Counted from the first letter of the stretch, positions 19,201 through 28,783 are shown. The stretch is DNA of 64,000 nt from Bacteroides faecium (GCF_012113595.1 NZ_CP050831.1:1736001-1800000); one strand, 5' to 3'. The notes: generated from the letters alone by a model not told the origin. Program-made: numbers and translations.

Positions 19201-19416
19201 TCTTATCTGCGTCTGAAAAATGTAGAAATCGGTTATTCATTGCCCAAAAGTGTTTTGAAAAAGATGCATATAAGCCAATTGAGAGTTTTTGCTTCAGGTT
19301 ATAACTTATTGACTTTCGACGGATTGAAGGTTTGTGACCCTGAGACGACTTCTACCGGAACACCGATGTATCCTATTGTTGCGGTAATCAATATGGGATT
19401 GAAACTTAGTTTCTAA
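16273..19416 (+). CDS. SusC-family TonB-dependent outer-membrane transporter, pair 1
   Basis: A 1047-residue outer-membrane oligosaccharide importer. It has a signal peptide (about 1-22), a carboxypeptidase-regulatory-like domain (about 40-120, VVSGVVSDDMGPIIGATVFV, ending SFIGYADKEI), and a plug with the SusC signature LILVDGVERSFSQLDPNEID and GANGVILVTTKRG. A 22-strand barrel ends in an aromatic residue (KLSF). The length is typical. The paired SusD lies 21 bases downstream. Import is driven by TonB, with SusD as a lid over the barrel. The ligand is inferred only from neighbours, as uronic-acid oligosaccharides. Confidence 0.95.
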   Translation: MRNKIWLLTLVLLVVHFGEALGNDNDSRSTTAMQQTREKKVVSGVVSDDMGPIIGATVFVKGTQTGVATNLNGEFKLAVPVGATIVVSFIGYADKEIVYKGESKLDVSLSENATELEEVQVIAYGATKKVTITGAISSIGTSDILKTPSGSITNALAGKITGLSSVQSTGQPGADDATLYVRGVGSLTEGLSSPLILVDGVERSFSQLDPNEIDDITVLKDASATAVFGVRGANGVILVTTKRGQQGKAQISFSTSYALQMPMRIPEFANSYEYASTYNQAQIADGVPEESLVFKPEIIEAFRTRSNPLAYPDTDWANMLIKNTALQTQHNFTISGGSDVVRYFASLGVFTQDGLFNTFSNAAGYDGNFSYNRYNYRVNLDIDVTKTTTMKINLGGRLNDKSMPNYDNGSSKTIEYLFRDIYEAVPFAGVGVVDGKYIQVDERTFSNVGSGVIDAMKNFYGKGYTTSSGNTMNFDFALEQKLDVLTKGLKAHVKGSYNSGITQTKIRKGTGDRYQAIINEDNNVVLKKMDEKTTLAYDEEFGKSRDWYIEAALNYKRDFGLHHVTALAMYNQSMKYYPKGNWPGIPRAYIGFVGRATYDYNTRYLFDFSVGYNGSENFAEGKRFGVFPAGSLGWILSEEKFMKPLKPYVSYMKFRASLGVVGNDRTSDDSRFLYLPDAYKLSDGSYSFGINTSQKVSGASEAKKGNPNVTWETATKQNYGLDLYFFNDRLKTTFDYFVEHRSDILTSRKVTPGYLAVVLPTANIGKVDNKGYEISVKWSDRLNKDFHYNIGFNLSYAKNTIVYMDEMRYPYEYMQRTGRPVGQNFGLKYDGFFTEEEAANYLAEKGNTIPDHGAGFAPKPGDVKYKDLNGDKVIDDKDVTAIGYPVYPLLTGGINLGFSYKGFDFSMTWAGAAKTSRFLSGSYREPFGPLNSKSLMKYMIDEAWTPEKGDAALAPAISFTSKANNYKNSDLWLRDASYLRLKNVEIGYSLPKSVLKKMHISQLRVFASGYNLLTFDGLKVCDPETTSTGTPMYPIVAVINMGLKLSF

Positions 19417-19437
19417 CAATTCATTAAAAAGATGTTT

Positions 19438-21261
19438 ATGAAAAAGATATATCTATTAATTATAGTCTGTGTGACATGGCTGACGGCATGTGAAGATTTG
19501 GCTTTCGGAGATAAATTCCTGCAAAAACCGCCCAGCAATGATGTGACTATCGACACAGTGTTTTCTACTGCGGAATATGCCCGGAGAGTTTTATGGTATA
19601 GCTATAATAAATTGCCGTATGGACTTCAGACACCTAAATATGTCACGGCGATGCGTGTAGGTAATATGGAAGGGTTGACAGATTTGGCGCATACCTATGC
19701 TGCGAATTCCGGTGAAAAAGGCATTTATTATCCGGGCGTATATGATGCAAGTTGCGAAAATAAGGGAGATGTAAAGACGAAGGCTACCAAATACCGCTTT
19801 TATGAATATGGAGCTTGGGAAGGTATTCGTCATGCATGGCTGTTTTATGAGAATGTGGATAGGGTGCCTGATATGAGCCAGGAGGAAAAGTCGCGAATGA
19901 AAGCGGAAGCGAAAACGCTGGTTGCCGTCTTCTATTCAGATATGTTCAGGCATTATGGCGCTTTGCCGATATTAACTCATAGCTTGCAGGCTGATGAACT
20001 GAAGTTCCCCGAAAGAGCCACTCTGCAACAGACGCTTGATTTTATTGTGGGATTATTGGATGATGCTATCGGCTGTGCGGAATTTCCATGGGCGCTACCT
20101 GCGGATGAACGTAATAACTGGGACGGACGTCTGACCAAGGCTTCGGCGATGGGGCTTAAAGTACGGTTATTGCTTTTCGCTGCAAGTCCGTTGTTTAACT
20201 CAGAAACGCCTTATTATGCAGGTGAAGCTTCGGATAAGTTGATGACATGGTTTGGAGGTTACAGTGAGGAACGTTGGCGGGATGTAGTTAAGGCCGGTGA
20301 AGCTTTTTTCCAAATGATGGAGCGGGAGAGCTTTTATCGTTTGGTACAAAAGGAGGATACACGTACCGGTACTTACCGACAGGCGTTTCAAGACGCTTAT
20401 TACACACGTGGCACAACAGAATCTTTAATATCTTCACGTAGGGGGTATTATACAACAAATAATCTGGCTTCTTTGGACCAGGCGATTCGTTGGGGTGGTT
20501 TTAATCCTACCAAAGAACTTTTTGACATGTTCCAGATGGCTGATGGCTCTGATTTTGACTGGAATAATCCGGAACATAGCAAGAATCCGTTTATCAACAG
20601 AGATCCCCGGTTGTCGGAAACGATCATTCTGGACGGGGATGCTTTTCAGGGTGGTAAGGCGCAGGTGTATCAAAAGGATCCGCAGGATGCAAAAAACTGG
20701 CCGGATGGTAAAGACTGGAATAAAAATAACGTTACGGGCGGTAGTATTACGAATGGAATCTGTGCACGTAAGTTTGGTTTGGATAGAAAAGGCGAGTTTA
20801 AAAACAGAGTATTTCATTGGTCACATCTACGACTAGCGGAAATCTACTTGTCACATGCTGAAGCATTGAATCAGTTGGGTATTACTGATGCTTTAGGAAG
20901 AGATGCTTTATACTATGTAAACAAGGTTCGCAATCGTGTCGGCATGGGTGATTTGAAAAACATCTCCGGGAAAGATTTACTTGAGGCCATTTTGCGTGAA
21001 CGTGCCTGTGAGTTTTGTTGGGAAGAGGTTCGTTTCTTTGATTTGATCCGTTGGAAGCGTGAAGCTGATTTCACAAAACCGTTACACGGCCTGAATATTT
21101 ACAAGAATAAAAATACAGGAGAGTATAAGTTTAAAGTCTGGGAATTGGAACAACGCGCATGGCAAAAACCGGGTGGATTTTCATCTAAATGGTATTTGAG
21201 TGCTTTTCCGTCAGATGAGATTAACAAAAACTATGGATTGCAACAGAATCCCGGTTGGTAA
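19438..21261 (+). CDS. SusD-family surface glycan-binding lipoprotein, pair 1
   Basis: A 607-residue outer-membrane lipoprotein that captures oligosaccharides for the SusC barrel. The start at 19438 is preferred over 19432 because it gives MKKIYLLI and lipobox LTAC with Cys18. The N-terminal TPR-like region holds YFSTAEY/RRVLWYSY-type helices. The C-terminal RagB/SusD domain shows LAEIYLSHAEALNQLG, VNKVRNRVGM, ILRERACEFCWEEVRFFDLIRW and the terminal NPGW. It follows its SusC directly, so both are on one transcript. Confidence 0.94.
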   Translation: MKKIYLLIIVCVTWLTACEDLAFGDKFLQKPPSNDVTIDTVFSTAEYARRVLWYSYNKLPYGLQTPKYVTAMRVGNMEGLTDLAHTYAANSGEKGIYYPGVYDASCENKGDVKTKATKYRFYEYGAWEGIRHAWLFYENVDRVPDMSQEEKSRMKAEAKTLVAVFYSDMFRHYGALPILTHSLQADELKFPERATLQQTLDFIVGLLDDAIGCAEFPWALPADERNNWDGRLTKASAMGLKVRLLLFAASPLFNSETPYYAGEASDKLMTWFGGYSEERWRDVVKAGEAFFQMMERESFYRLVQKEDTRTGTYRQAFQDAYYTRGTTESLISSRRGYYTTNNLASLDQAIRWGGFNPTKELFDMFQMADGSDFDWNNPEHSKNPFINRDPRLSETIILDGDAFQGGKAQVYQKDPQDAKNWPDGKDWNKNNVTGGSITNGICARKFGLDRKGEFKNRVFHWSHLRLAEIYLSHAEALNQLGITDALGRDALYYVNKVRNRVGMGDLKNISGKDLLEAILRERACEFCWEEVRFFDLIRWKREADFTKPLHGLNIYKNKNTGEYKFKVWELEQRAWQKPGGFSSKWYLSAFPSDEINKNYGLQQNPGW

Positions 21262-21303
21262 TAATAAAATAGCATATAAATTTTATTTAAGAACAACGTA
21301 CTT

Positions 21304-24099
21304 ATGAAAAATAAAGTCAGTTTTTTATTATTAGGCTTACTTGCTTCTTCTACAACTCTATTTGCGCAACAGGCCGATGAGACGGCGCAGGCAGGGAACG
21401 AAGGAAAAACAAAGATAGAATATGGACGTGGAATTGCATATGACCTGAAAGAATCGACAACAGCTACTGCGGTGGCGACTGAAGAACAGCTTTCGCATCG
21501 TTCAAGCATAAATCCGTCCAATTTATTATATGGTCTTATCCCGGGTTTGCAAGTGTTGCAAAAGGCGGGATATGCATGGGAAGATAATGCTTCTCTTCTG
21601 GTTCGTGGAATGGGGACTACCAATTCGAAGACACCGCTAATCCTGGTCGACGGGTTTGAACGTTCTATTAATCATATCAGTTCTGATGAAATAGAGTCGG
21701 TCACTGTATTGAAAGATGCTGCGTCTACTGCTTTATATGGTATAAAAGGAGCTAATGGCGTTATTCTGGTTACTACCAAACGCGGTACACAGTCCAAACC
21801 TCAGATTGATTTTTCTTATCAGTTCAAGATGGGGATTCCTCAGCGTCTGCCGAATTTTGTGGATGCCTATACGTATGCACAGGCATTGAACGAAGGATTG
21901 CAAAATGATGGGATGGGACCTCGCTATTCGGATGCGGAACTCCAGGCTTTTAAAGACCAGAGTTATCCTGACGCATATCCCAATGTCGATTGGGTTGATG
22001 AAGCATTGCGCAACAGAAGTTATGGTGATCATATCACTTTCTCTGCCAGAGGTGGAGGAAAGCATATCCAATATTATACACAGTTGAACTATATTGACGA
22101 TAGAGGAATATTGAAACCTACTGACTGGAATGATGGTTATTCTACGCAATTCAAATATTCTCGTCTGAATATCCGTACTAATCTGGATATTAAGTTAAGC
22201 GAATCTACTCAGGTGAAGTTAAACCTTTTTGGAAACTTCAACGAGCAGAACAGACCGTCTAAAACGGCGGCTGATATTTTTGGCGCACTCTATCAAGTTC
22301 CGGCGGCAGCTTTTCCGGTAAAAACGAAGAATGACGTCTTTGGCGGTACGACACAATATGCAAATAATCCGATAGGTCTTATTGCAGGGACAGGTTATTC
22401 TCGTCCGCAAGGCCGTGTCATGTTTGCAGACATAGATTTAAAACAGCAGCTTGATTTTATCACAAAAGGGTTATCTATGAACGTGAAGGTGGCATTGGAC
22501 AATTATGGGACCTATTGGGGAGGAGAGTCCAAGAACTTTGGATATGAACAAGCAACCATGGACTGGGAAACAGGGGTGACGAATTATAAGAATCTTCGGA
22601 ATGAGGGTAATCTGTCATATAGCAGTAGTGTAGGAACTGTCTCCAATCATTTCAACTTTGAAGCACGTATGAATTACTTGCATGATTGGATGAATGGTAA
22701 GCATAAGTTATCTGCTACTTTATTGTATGCTATGGATAAGAATAAGGTGAAAGCACGTAATGAAACTACTGCGTTTATGGATATCGTAGCTCAGGGGCAT
22801 TATGTTTACAATCAACGCTATTTACTGGATGTTGCTTTTTCTGCTTCTGCTTCCAGTATCTTGGATCCGGATGACCGATGGGGGATTTTTCCGTCGATTG
22901 GGGCGGGCTGGCTCTTATCAGAGGAAAGTTTTCTAAAGAAAGATTGGTTGAATCTGCTGAAATTGAGAGCTTCTTATGGTATTTCGGGACGTGCGGATTA
23001 TGGGGCGAATCTTTATAGGGGAAGTTATGGCGGTGGAAACAGTTACTTTTTTAAATCTCCGAATCCGGTATCTCAGGACGGAATGAGAGAGGCTAGATTA
23101 GGTGTGCCCGGATTGACTTATGAAAAATCGCATAAAGCAAATCTGGGAGTTGACTTCATGGCTTGGAATCGTTTGTCTGTGACAGCAGATTTGTTTTATG
23201 ATCATCGTACGGATATATTGGTTGATGCTACCGGAGGAACTTCCACGGTGCTGGGCATCGACGTGCCTCAGATGAATAGCGGAGTCGTTGATAATCGTGG
23301 GATGGAATTGGCTGCGCGATGGTCTGATAAAATCGGTGATTTAAGTTATCAGGCGGGAGGTACTTTTTCTTATGCCAGGAATAAGATTGTTGAGATGAGT
23401 GAGCAATATCGTCCTTATGATTATTTGAAACGTACCGGACGCTCCTTGGGGCAGAAATTCGGCTATGAGGTTATCGGGATTTACCAGTCTCAAGAGGAGA
23501 TTGATAATCGCGAGGTAAAACAGTACTTGGGTGAAGTGCGTCCGGGTGACTTGATGTTTAAAGATCAGAATGGAGATAATAGAATTGACAGTTATGACCA
23601 GGTTCCTCTAGGATATAATTCAAGCTGTCCGGAAATTTATTATTCATTTGATTTGGGAGTTGAATATAAAGGTTTTGGCGTTTATGCCTTATTTCAGGGA
23701 GCCGGTCATTATACTACTTTGTTGGATGTGAAGAGTGTTTACCGCCCGTTGGTCAGCAATAATACAGTTTCAACTCATTATTATGAGAATCGCTGGACTA
23801 AAAATAATCCTGGCGCCAAATATCCGCGTTTGACTTCTGCCGGTTCAACCAATAACTATAATACGAATTCTTTATGGCTGGCAGATGCTTCATTTTTGAA
23901 ATTGAGAACTTTGGAAATATACTATCAAGTGCCTGAGAAGTTGCTGAAAAAAGTCAATATATTGTCTGGCTTGAAAGTCTTTGCACGTGGACACGACTTG
24001 TTCTCGTGGGATAAGATTAACATTATGGATCCTGAATCTGTAGGAGCAAATCATCCGACAATGGCTCAACTCTCTTTCGGAGTGAATTTAAGTTTTTAA
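21304..24099 (+). CDS. SusC-family TonB-dependent transporter lacking the N-terminal CarboxypepD domain, pair 2
   Basis: A 931-residue SusC with a signal peptide ending near LFAQQ. It then goes almost directly to the plug (IEYGRGIAYDLKESTTATAV, LLVRGMGTTN, LILVDGFERSINHISSDEIE, GANGVILVTTKRG). The carboxypeptidase-regulatory-like domain present in the pair 1 SusC is absent, which makes it about 115 residues shorter. The barrel ends in LSFGVNLSF. It begins 42 bases after the first SusD and is followed by its own SusD, so the four genes probably form one operon. The shorter N-terminus resembles a subclass of SusC proteins and need not indicate damage. Confidence 0.94.
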   Translation: MKNKVSFLLLGLLASSTTLFAQQADETAQAGNEGKTKIEYGRGIAYDLKESTTATAVATEEQLSHRSSINPSNLLYGLIPGLQVLQKAGYAWEDNASLLVRGMGTTNSKTPLILVDGFERSINHISSDEIESVTVLKDAASTALYGIKGANGVILVTTKRGTQSKPQIDFSYQFKMGIPQRLPNFVDAYTYAQALNEGLQNDGMGPRYSDAELQAFKDQSYPDAYPNVDWVDEALRNRSYGDHITFSARGGGKHIQYYTQLNYIDDRGILKPTDWNDGYSTQFKYSRLNIRTNLDIKLSESTQVKLNLFGNFNEQNRPSKTAADIFGALYQVPAAAFPVKTKNDVFGGTTQYANNPIGLIAGTGYSRPQGRVMFADIDLKQQLDFITKGLSMNVKVALDNYGTYWGGESKNFGYEQATMDWETGVTNYKNLRNEGNLSYSSSVGTVSNHFNFEARMNYLHDWMNGKHKLSATLLYAMDKNKVKARNETTAFMDIVAQGHYVYNQRYLLDVAFSASASSILDPDDRWGIFPSIGAGWLLSEESFLKKDWLNLLKLRASYGISGRADYGANLYRGSYGGGNSYFFKSPNPVSQDGMREARLGVPGLTYEKSHKANLGVDFMAWNRLSVTADLFYDHRTDILVDATGGTSTVLGIDVPQMNSGVVDNRGMELAARWSDKIGDLSYQAGGTFSYARNKIVEMSEQYRPYDYLKRTGRSLGQKFGYEVIGIYQSQEEIDNREVKQYLGEVRPGDLMFKDQNGDNRIDSYDQVPLGYNSSCPEIYYSFDLGVEYKGFGVYALFQGAGHYTTLLDVKSVYRPLVSNNTVSTHYYENRWTKNNPGAKYPRLTSAGSTNNYNTNSLWLADASFLKLRTLEIYYQVPEKLLKKVNILSGLKVFARGHDLFSWDKINIMDPESVGANHPTMAQLSFGVNLSF

Positions 24100-24121
24100 T
24101 AATATTTAGACTATGATAGAA

Positions 24122-25783
24122 ATGAAACTAAAACATATAATACTCGGATTGTCGGTGTGTCTGCTGACGGGCTGTGATTTTATGAATTGTGATGAGTCTT
24201 CGGATTATCAGAAAGAAGATGTCTTTACGAGTTATAACCGGACAAAGAAAATGGTGACTCATATATATAGTTTCTTGCCGCATGGATTCTGTAACATTGA
24301 CGGGGCGATGCATGAGGCTGCGACTGATGATGCCGTACATGTATATGGCACTTCCAATATACAACGTTTTGTAGACGGCACCTGGTCGGCTAATCGTACA
24401 GTGGACGAAGTATGGTCCAAATATTATGAAGGTATCCGTGCAGCGAATCTGTTTCTGGCAGAATCGGAAGGACAGACATTCGAAGAATGGAAATATTCGG
24501 ACCAATATGATAAATGGATGCAGAATTTCGAGAATTATCAGTATGAGGTGCGCTTCCTGCGCGCTTTCTTCTATTTTGAACTGGCAAAGCGTTATCGGAA
24601 TATTCCTTTAGTGACTAAGGTACTGGCAGTGGACGAGGCAAATTCAGTAGAACCCTCATCATTTGATGATGTAACAGATTATATAGTAAGTGAATGTGCG
24701 GATATCGCGAAAGAATTACCGATAGATTATAGTGGTTTTGCAGATAAGGAAGAAGGACGTATCACCCGTGGAGCTGCCTTGGCGTTGAAAGCTCGTGTAT
24801 TACTTTATAAGGCAAGTCCTTTATATGCTGCACATGATGAAGAAAAATGGAAAAAAGCAGCTATGGCAGCTTATGAAATCATTGGGCAGGCTTCAACTTT
24901 GAAGTATAAGTTAGGAGATTACGCTGCTTTATTTTCTGCAACCAACAGTGCGGAAGCTGAGAATATTCTGGTGCGTCCGGTGGGAGAAACCGGAAGTTTT
25001 GAGGAAGCTAATTTCCCGATGGGAGTAAAGGGAGGAAAGACATCAACCTGTCCGACGGAGAATCTGGTAGGTGCTTATGAAATGGAAGATGGCAGTGCAT
25101 TTGATTGGAGCAATGAAGAAATGCGTAAAAATCCTTATGCAAATCGTGATCCGCGACTGGCGCTGACAATCGCTTATAACGGAATGGCATGGCCGGAATC
25201 TCCATTGGAGGTTTGGGAAGGAGGAGCTAATGCTTTACCTATAAATAACGCTACACTCACCGGATATTATTTGAAGAAATACGTGAATAAGGATATTAGC
25301 TTTGAATCGGGGACTCCGGTTAGTAAGGCGCATCATTGCTGGGTGTTGTTCCGTTATGGTGAAGTTCTGCTGAATTATGCGGAAGCAATGGCGAATGCTT
25401 TTGGTGATCCTACGCATAAAGAAGGTGATTTATTGCCGATGAGTGCTTTGGAAGCGGTAAATCTGGTGCGGGCAAGGGCCTCGGTTGATATGCCGGAGTT
25501 TCCGTCTGCTATTTCTCCTGATGAGTTTTTGAAGCGGCTGAAGAATGAACGCAGGGTAGAACTGGCTTTTGAGGGACATCGCTTTTGGGATGTTCGCAGG
25601 TGGAAAGAGTTGGATATTACAAAAGATATCTATGGTGTGTCTGTAAAGAAGCAGGGGGGGGCTGTAACTTATACGAAACAGCAGATTGCCACTCGCGTGG
25701 TCACGGATAATATGTATTTTTATCCGATTTCTAATGAAGAAATATTCAGGAATGAGAATTTGAAGCAGAATACCGGATGGTAA
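24122..25783 (+). CDS. SusD-family surface glycan-binding lipoprotein, pair 2
   Basis: A 553-residue SusD. The start at 24122 gives MKLKHIILGL and lipobox LLTGC (Cys18); an in-frame ATG three codons earlier is less likely. The TPR-like N-terminal half contains YEVRFLRAFFYFELAKRY and ALALKARVLLYKASPLY. The C-terminal half has RYGEVLLNYAEAMAN, AVNLVRARA, RLKNERRVELAFEGHRFWD and ends QNTGW. It is paired with the SusC 22 bases upstream. Low identity to the pair 1 SusD suggests a different oligosaccharide or a different part of the same glycan. Confidence 0.94.
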   Translation: MKLKHIILGLSVCLLTGCDFMNCDESSDYQKEDVFTSYNRTKKMVTHIYSFLPHGFCNIDGAMHEAATDDAVHVYGTSNIQRFVDGTWSANRTVDEVWSKYYEGIRAANLFLAESEGQTFEEWKYSDQYDKWMQNFENYQYEVRFLRAFFYFELAKRYRNIPLVTKVLAVDEANSVEPSSFDDVTDYIVSECADIAKELPIDYSGFADKEEGRITRGAALALKARVLLYKASPLYAAHDEEKWKKAAMAAYEIIGQASTLKYKLGDYAALFSATNSAEAENILVRPVGETGSFEEANFPMGVKGGKTSTCPTENLVGAYEMEDGSAFDWSNEEMRKNPYANRDPRLALTIAYNGMAWPESPLEVWEGGANALPINNATLTGYYLKKYVNKDISFESGTPVSKAHHCWVLFRYGEVLLNYAEAMANAFGDPTHKEGDLLPMSALEAVNLVRARASVDMPEFPSAISPDEFLKRLKNERRVELAFEGHRFWDVRRWKELDITKDIYGVSVKKQGGAVTYTKQQIATRVVTDNMYFYPISNEEIFRNENLKQNTGW

Positions 25784-25808
25784 TTGTTTTTAAGGTATAG
25801 AATCGTAA

Positions 25809-27038
25809 ATGAAGATAAAAGGATTGTTGTTGCTTGCTGCATGCTTGCTAATGGCGTGTGGAAGAGAAAGTAAAGAGACGAATTGGGTAGATAGAGTTTA
25901 TTCTGTAGCAGCCCGGCATCTATCTGCCCAATTGAAAGCGATACCAGAACCTACTGCCTATCCTCGTACTATTGGTAAGGATGGTAAACTGAAAGTTACC
26001 AGAAAGAAGGATTGGACGGAAGGATTTTATCCGGGATGTTTGTGGTATATGTATGAATATACGCATAAGGATGAATGGAAAGAAGCTGCTGTTAAATGGA
26101 CTGAGGCTTTGGAACCATTGAAGAAGCTGAAGAGCCATCATGACATTGGATTCCTTATGTATTGTAGTTTCGGAAATGCTTATCGTTTGACTGGAGATGA
26201 AGAATATAAGGATATCCTGGTGGAATCTGCCCGGTCGCTGTGTACGAGGTTTAACGATAAGACAGGCTGTATAAAGTCATGGAATTACAGAAAATCATGG
26301 AATGGGAAAGATGAGTGGTTTTTCCCTGTGATTATTGACAATATGATGAATCTGGAACTATTGTATTTCGCGACTAAAGTGACGGGGGACTCTATATATG
26401 CACAGATAGCCAATAGACATGCGGAGACAACAGCCAAAAATCAGTTTCGCAAGGATTATAGCAATTATCATGTGGTGGACTATGACGAGAATACAGGGCA
26501 GGTTCTTCATCAGGCTACTTGTCAGGGATTCTCTGATAACTCGGCGTGGGCGCGCGGGCAAGCATGGGCCATTTACGGATATACAATGGCTTACAGGGAG
26601 ACTAAACGGGCGGATTTTCTTAATATGGCTGTGAAAACTGCCGGTTTCTGGCTGGAGCATCCCAATTTGCCGGAGGATGGCATTCCTTACTGGGATTTTA
26701 ATGCAGGGCAGGAAGGCTATACACCTGACTGGAATTATGATCCGAAGATGTTTGAAGTAGTCCCCAGAGATGTTTCTGCCGCTGCTATTGCAGCATCTGC
26801 GTTTTTGGAACTGGCTGGTTATGTGCCGGATGCGGAAAAATATGTGTCGGAAGCAGACAAGATATTGAAGTCTCTTTCTTCTCCTCATTATTTAGCTGAA
26901 CCCGGGACAAATTGCAATTTCCTGTTGATGCATAGTGTGGGGAGTATTCCACATGGTAATGAGATAGATGTTCCATTAATATATGCGGATTATTACTATC
27001 TGGAAGCATTGCTGAGATACAATAAAATGAGTCGATAA
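25809..27038 (+). CDS. GH88 unsaturated glucuronyl hydrolase (lipoprotein), copy 1
   Basis: A 409-residue (alpha/alpha)6-barrel enzyme that removes the delta-4,5-unsaturated uronic acid from lyase-generated oligosaccharides by hydration of the double bond. Lipobox LMAC puts Cys17 at the mature N-terminus. The two aspartates of the GH88 site appear as Asp112 (HHDIGF) and Asp177 (PVIIDNMMNLELL). Other family motifs are SAWARGQAWAIYGY, PRDVSAAAIAASA and HSVGSIPHGNEIDVPLIYAD. It sits in line with the second SusD (25 bases) and the sulfatase (18 bases), probably in the same operon. The copy at 28784 is a diverged paralogue. Confidence 0.93.
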   Translation: MKIKGLLLLAACLLMACGRESKETNWVDRVYSVAARHLSAQLKAIPEPTAYPRTIGKDGKLKVTRKKDWTEGFYPGCLWYMYEYTHKDEWKEAAVKWTEALEPLKKLKSHHDIGFLMYCSFGNAYRLTGDEEYKDILVESARSLCTRFNDKTGCIKSWNYRKSWNGKDEWFFPVIIDNMMNLELLYFATKVTGDSIYAQIANRHAETTAKNQFRKDYSNYHVVDYDENTGQVLHQATCQGFSDNSAWARGQAWAIYGYTMAYRETKRADFLNMAVKTAGFWLEHPNLPEDGIPYWDFNAGQEGYTPDWNYDPKMFEVVPRDVSAAAIAASAFLELAGYVPDAEKYVSEADKILKSLSSPHYLAEPGTNCNFLLMHSVGSIPHGNEIDVPLIYADYYYLEALLRYNKMSR

Positions 27039-27056
27039 TTTCTTGAGTTTGGAGAT

Positions 27057-28613
27057 ATGAGAACTATAAATATTTTAGCAGGACTTACCTGTGCCGGTTT
27101 GCCGGTTGCTTTGTGTGCCCAACAGACACAAAAGCCTAATGTAATTGTGATTATGGCTGATGATATCGGGTATGGTGATTTGAGTTGTTATGGTGAGAAA
27201 ACAATTCAGACCCCGAATGTGGAAAGATTGGCAAAGGGTGGAGTGCGCTTTACGGATGCGCATGCTGTGGCAGCCACTAGTACTCCGTCACGTTACTCTT
27301 TTCTTACCGGGCATTATTCATGGAGGCGTACGGATACTGGTATAGCTCCGGGGGATGCCGGAATGATAATTCGACCGGAGCAATATACAGTAGCCGACTT
27401 ATTTAAAGACGCCGGCTATGCTACCGCTGCGATAGGTAAATGGCATTTGGGGATGGGGGATAAAACCGGCCAGCAGAACTGGAATGGTTTGATATCACCG
27501 GGACTGAAAGATATTGGCTTCGATTACTCCTATATTATGGCAGCGACAGGTGACCGTGTCCCTTGTGTATGGGTGGAGAATGGGCGTGTTGTTGGACTGG
27601 AATCCGATGACCCGATATTTGTGAGTTATAAAGAACCTTTTCCGGGTGAACCGTTGGGGAAGACGCATCCGGAACTGTTAACGGTTATGAAGCCAAGTCC
27701 GAATCATGGGCATGACCAGGCTATAGTAAATGGCATCTCGCGGATTGGATATATGAAAGGAGGAAAGAAAGCATTATGGAAAGATGAAAATATAAATGAC
27801 AGTATTGTAACTCACGGACTGGATTTTATAGAACAACATAAAGATACCCCTTTTTTCTTATACTTGGCAACAAATGATGCGCATGTACCCCGTGTTCCGC
27901 ATCCTCGTTTTGTCGGTAAAAGCGGGATGGGGCCCAGGGGAGACGTGCTTGTTGAATTTGACTGGACGGTAGGACAAGTTGTTGAAACGTTGGAAAGATT
28001 GGGAATACGTGAGAACACTCTGATCGTTTTGACGAGTGATAACGGTCCTGTCGTGGATGATGGTTATCAGGACCGGGCTGTGGATTTATTAGGCAAGCAT
28101 CGTCCGTGGGGACCTTTTCGGGGTGGTAAATACAGTAGTTTTGAGGCTGGGACACGTATTCCGTTTATTGTGAGTTATCCGGGTAAGGTGAAAAAGGGAA
28201 TTTCAAAAGCTTTGGTCTCACAGATCGATTTCTTGGCAACAATGGCTGAATTCTTGTCTGTTCCTCTTACTGAAGAACAAAAGAAAGATAGCCGTGAACA
28301 GTTGCAGACGTGGTACGGGAAAGATAAAAAAGGGCGTGACTATGTGATAGAACATGCCGGTAGTCTGGCTATATCAGACGGAACATGGAAATATATTTCT
28401 CCTAGTAAAAAGAAAGCATATGAGAAACTTACGAATACAGAGCTAGGAAATAGCCCTGAGGAACAACTCTATTTGCTTAAAAAAGATATCGGCGAAAAAA
28501 GAAATCTAGCAAAAGAATATCCGGAAAAGGTAAAAGACTTGAAGCAAGTTTTGGCTAAACATTTGGCGTGTCGTACTACATCTTTTGACCAGTTCGATAG
28601 CCTGCTGGAATAA
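27057..28613 (+). CDS. Secreted type I sulfatase, Ser-type (SxPSR)
   Basis: A 518-residue formylglycine-dependent sulfatase with a signal peptide ending near CAQQ. Metal-binding aspartates lie in IMADDIGYGD (Asp35, Asp36). The modification site is S75-T-P-S-R79 followed by YSFLTG. Serine is the residue converted by the anaerobic sulfatase-maturing enzyme. GKWHLGMG and VLTSDNGPVVDDGY supply other active-site residues. The overall pattern is like arylsulfatase A / N-acetylgalactosamine-6-sulfatase. It closes the HTCS-linked operon beside GH88, so a sulfated glycosaminoglycan such as chondroitin 6-sulfate is a reasonable but unproven target. Confidence 0.92.
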   Translation: MRTINILAGLTCAGLPVALCAQQTQKPNVIVIMADDIGYGDLSCYGEKTIQTPNVERLAKGGVRFTDAHAVAATSTPSRYSFLTGHYSWRRTDTGIAPGDAGMIIRPEQYTVADLFKDAGYATAAIGKWHLGMGDKTGQQNWNGLISPGLKDIGFDYSYIMAATGDRVPCVWVENGRVVGLESDDPIFVSYKEPFPGEPLGKTHPELLTVMKPSPNHGHDQAIVNGISRIGYMKGGKKALWKDENINDSIVTHGLDFIEQHKDTPFFLYLATNDAHVPRVPHPRFVGKSGMGPRGDVLVEFDWTVGQVVETLERLGIRENTLIVLTSDNGPVVDDGYQDRAVDLLGKHRPWGPFRGGKYSSFEAGTRIPFIVSYPGKVKKGISKALVSQIDFLATMAEFLSVPLTEEQKKDSREQLQTWYGKDKKGRDYVIEHAGSLAISDGTWKYISPSKKKAYEKLTNTELGNSPEEQLYLLKKDIGEKRNLAKEYPEKVKDLKQVLAKHLACRTTSFDQFDSLLE

Positions 28614-28650
28614 TTCGGGATTTTGTTTCTGAATATAAGGCGGAATTCCA

Positions 28651-28679
28651 TACATTTCCCCGTTTTTGGGGGAAATGTA
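28651..28679 (+). terminator. Hairpin at the end of the susCD operon
   Basis: Perfect 11-bp arms (TACATTTCCCC / GGGGAAATGTA) at 28651-28661 and 28669-28679. No T-run follows, so it may be a weak or Rho-assisted terminator or a 3'-end stabiliser. Confidence 0.5.
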
Positions 28680-28734
28680 CCAAAATTGTCCCTCATTTGG
28701 ATTATTTAGGTCGGTGTATTCTCTTGAAATGCAC

Positions 28735-28742
28735 TATTTTTG
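28735..28742 (+). promoter_or_regulatory. -7 promoter box of the GH88-sulfatase-PL8 operon
   Basis: TATTTTTG matches TAnnTTTG, 41 bases before the start at 28784. It indicates that the last three genes of the locus have their own promoter. The -33 region has no TTG. Confidence 0.55.
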
Positions 28743-28783
28743 CAATCAAGAAAATTAATCACTTAACAAATAATCCCTGTATT

